Below are positions 62,405 to 64,000 of a DNA stretch of 64,000 nucleotides, piece after piece (the first letter of the stretch is position 1; each line of letters starts with the position of its first letter). This DNA comes from Burkholderia stagnalis (lineage in GTDB: Bacteria; Pseudomonadota; Gammaproteobacteria; Burkholderiales; Burkholderiaceae): NCBI RefSeq assembly GCF_902830275.1, contig NZ_CADESW010000007.1:124001-188000 (forward strand), given 5' to 3'. A model generated the notes under the pieces. It did not search any database. It was given only the letters and a program-made list of their open reading frames with translations, and was not told where the DNA came from. The position numbers were made by a program, and so were the translations under genes.

Positions 62405-64000
62405 TCACGCTGCGGCCCCTTGCAGTGCGTCGGTGGCCAGGTCTTCCCGGATGGATACGTGCAGGCCGAACGCGGCCAGACGTTCGAGCGAGATCGGCGT
62501 GAGGTAGCGCACGCGGCGCGTGTAGATCCGGCGCTCCACCTCCTTGTCGCCGACGATGACGCCGGCGTGCTTGAGCTGCGCCTTGAACACTCGGTCGGAT
62601 TTCACGGGCAGGCCGTTCCATTTGTCGCGCAGCGCGCTCGTGTGGGCGATGTGGTCCATCACGTGCCCGGTGTTGATGAGCAGGCAGAACTCGCCGTCGA
62701 CGGTGTCGAAGGTGTACGGGTGCTTGTAGTTGCCGCAGTCCATTTCCGACAGAGCGGTTTCCATGATCCAAACCCACGGCTCGCGGTCGGCGCTCGTCTC
62801 GGCGATGTGGCCGTTCATTTCGGCGAGCAGGTCGCGTGGGAAGTCGCCTTCGCTCGGGTCCATGCCGGCGAACTCGCACAGGTAGCGCCAGGCGAGCGCG
62901 ACGGCCGCGTAGTTGCCGGCCATGCGCTTGGCGCCGTCGTCCTCGCCACTCGCGCGGCAGTTGGCCAGCGCCTTGTCGCGCAGCGTCGCGTAGTGGTCGG
63001 CCACGGCGCGCTTGTCCAGGCCGGCGAGGAATTCGAGCCACTGCCGAACCGGGAAGCGCGGCAGATCGTCCGGCATCAGCGGGCCGCGCTTGCCAGTCAG
63101 CGTCGTGCGCACGAGCTTGCCGAGCAGGCTGCGCACGGGCACGTCTTCGCCGGCCAGCATCACGGGCGCGCACAACAGATATTCGGTCATGTCGGTGCCG
63201 CGACGTGTCACGGTGTATTGGTAGTTCTCCTGCAGCAGGCCGACCGCCTTGTCGATCACGTCCTGCCGGCGCGCGGACAGCTCTTCCCATCCGACCGGGT
63301 GGCTCGTGTGGCTGATGCTGGTCAGCAGGCGGAACTCGGTCTGCAGTGACTGCCCGGAGAACATCGTGAACGCGAGCGAGCGTTCAAGCCGCTTGATGAG
63401 CGTCGACTTACCGGCGCCCTTGTTCGCCTGGATCGTGATGTGCGGCCAGAAGCCGAGCAGTGCCTTCAGGTGGCCGCCGAGCGCCCACACGAGCGGGATC
63501 GTCGCCGCGTTCTGCTTGAACGTCGCCTGGTACGCGGCGATCACGCGGCGCGCGTCGCTGGCCGGGCCGGTCGGGAAGGTCAGGTTGTGATACGGGCACT
63601 GCTTGTCGGCTTCCGTGAAATAGCAGTCCGGCCCCTCGTTGACGATCAGGCGGCCGTCGCGCCAGGCGAGCCCGACGAAGTTCGCCGCCTGGCGCGCGCC
63701 GAGGTCGGCGCCGCGCTCCAGGATGTTTACCATGCGCTTGAACGGCGCCGGCGCCCAGATCGGGCCGAACTTGCCCCACTGGTCGACGTTGTGGAGCTGG
63801 TCGTCGAGCATGACGCGGCGCACGAGCTGCGCGCCGTGGCGCGGCGCCTGGACCGACACGGCGAAATAGACGGTGGGCGCCTGGTCGGCGTCGCCCGTCA
63901 TCGTCGACGTCGCGCTCGCCACGGACACGCGGCTGATGCCGGCGATGCGGAAGCCGCATAGGTCAGTCATGACGGGCGTCTCGACGCCGCTTTCCTCGTT
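62405..64000 (-). CDS. Island-encoded P-loop ATPase, likely replication helicase/primase-type (5' partial)
   Basis: The frame is open to the window edge, so the gene probably begins outside; the internal ATG at 63970 (521 residues to the stop) has no ribosome binding site at correct spacing. A Walker A GAGKST is at 185-190 counted from that Met, in ITIQANKGAGKSTLIKRLER, followed by VGWEELSARRQDVIDK and MLAGEDVPVRSLLGKLVRT. The arrangement suggests a hexameric helicase-like or DUF927-like module as in phage/plasmid primases, but I cannot assign a family. Position after int/xis fits an island replication gene. Confidence 0.6.
   Translation of the reverse strand, partial: NEESGVETPVMTDLCGFRIAGISRVSVASATSTMTGDADQAPTVYFAVSVQAPRHGAQLVRRVMLDDQLHNVDQWGKFGPIWAPAPFKRMVNILERGADLGARQAANFVGLAWRDGRLIVNEGPDCYFTEADKQCPYHNLTFPTGPASDARRVIAAYQATFKQNAATIPLVWALGGHLKALLGFWPHITIQANKGAGKSTLIKRLERSLAFTMFSGQSLQTEFRLLTSISHTSHPVGWEELSARRQDVIDKAVGLLQENYQYTVTRRGTDMTEYLLCAPVMLAGEDVPVRSLLGKLVRTTLTGKRGPLMPDDLPRFPVRQWLEFLAGLDKRAVADHYATLRDKALANCRASGEDDGAKRMAGNYAAVALAWRYLCEFAGMDPSEGDFPRDLLAEMNGHIAETSADREPWVWIMETALSEMDCGNYKHPYTFDTVDGEFCLLINTGHVMDHIAHTSALRDKWNGLPVKSDRVFKAQLKHAGVIVGDKEVERRIYTRRVRYLTPISLERLAAFGLHVSIREDLATDALQGAAA

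Noticed and set aside
61797..63290. A 497-codon minus-strand frame linking the island ATPase region to the excisionase-like gene
   Set aside because: Its right part is a shadow of the ATPase gene in another frame, and its left part is low complexity (Lys run, repeated Ala-Pro-Ser from the GGGGCA motifs). The repeats explain it better as non-coding DNA.

Overview
The window is GC-rich, densely coded DNA from a betaproteobacterium, almost certainly chromosome 1 of a Burkholderia cepacia complex strain. The evidence is the atp operon followed by acyl-CoA ligase, hemE, priA and a trifunctional putA, a gcvTHP cluster under a tandem glycine riboswitch, and the very strong G/C third-position bias. 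The atp operon lies close to the chromosome 1 origin in Burkholderia, so the left end is probably origin-proximal (inference).

Layout. 1-4.7 kb: end of atpH, then atpA-G-D-C and a clear terminator. 4.8-12 kb: acyl-CoA ligase, a 0.7 kb stretch with a candidate structured RNA, a PheC-like periplasmic dehydratase, hemE, a DnaA-box-rich gap and priA. 12-17.6 kb: putA behind a promoter/operator built from GTTGCA motifs, then a branched-chain-type binding protein. 17.6-21.7 kb: acyl-CoA ligase and AidB-like dehydrogenase divergent from a TetR regulator. 21.7-25.3 kb: methionine-type aminotransferase, solute-binding protein and D-2-hydroxyacid dehydrogenase behind a leader that can hide its own ribosome binding site. 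25.3-29.8 kb: PadR, CadR, a His-repeat P-type metal ATPase and a Gly/His-repeat zinc-ribbon protein. 29.8-32.4 kb: AraC/GyrI regulator and an MscS-like membrane protein. 32.6-43.1 kb: ethanolamine use (permease, eutB, eutC, a sigma-54-type aldehyde dehydrogenase promoter, EutR-like regulator), interrupted by a LysR/MFS pair and two flavin-split-barrel proteins. 43.1-47.2 kb: a glycosyltransferase-9-like gene overlapping a ThDP enzyme, then a small toxin-antitoxin cluster. 47.2-54.9 kb: riboswitch-gcvT-gcvH-gcvP, an alginate-lyase-like gene and sdaA. 55-60 kb: lipoprotein, oxidoreductase, rep helicase, dihaem cytochrome c. 60.25-64 kb: tRNA-Arg(CCG) carrying a genomic island (integrase, excisionase-like protein, repeated GGGGCA motifs, P-loop ATPase running off the window).

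How genes work together. Three amino-nitrogen catabolic modules are visible: proline to glutamate (PutA, probably self-repressed), glycine to C1 units and serine to pyruvate (gcv plus sdaA), and ethanolamine to acetaldehyde to acetate (Eat, EutBC, aldehyde dehydrogenase) without microcompartment genes. Most of the window is ordinary core genome. The novelty is mainly in non-coding DNA: the aminotransferase leader, the putA control region and a similar GTTGCAAC array upstream of the MscS-like gene, the hemE-priA DnaA boxes, the structured element at 6.6-6.9 kb, a hairpin element repeated upstream of several start codons, and the iteron-like repeats in the tRNA-Arg island.
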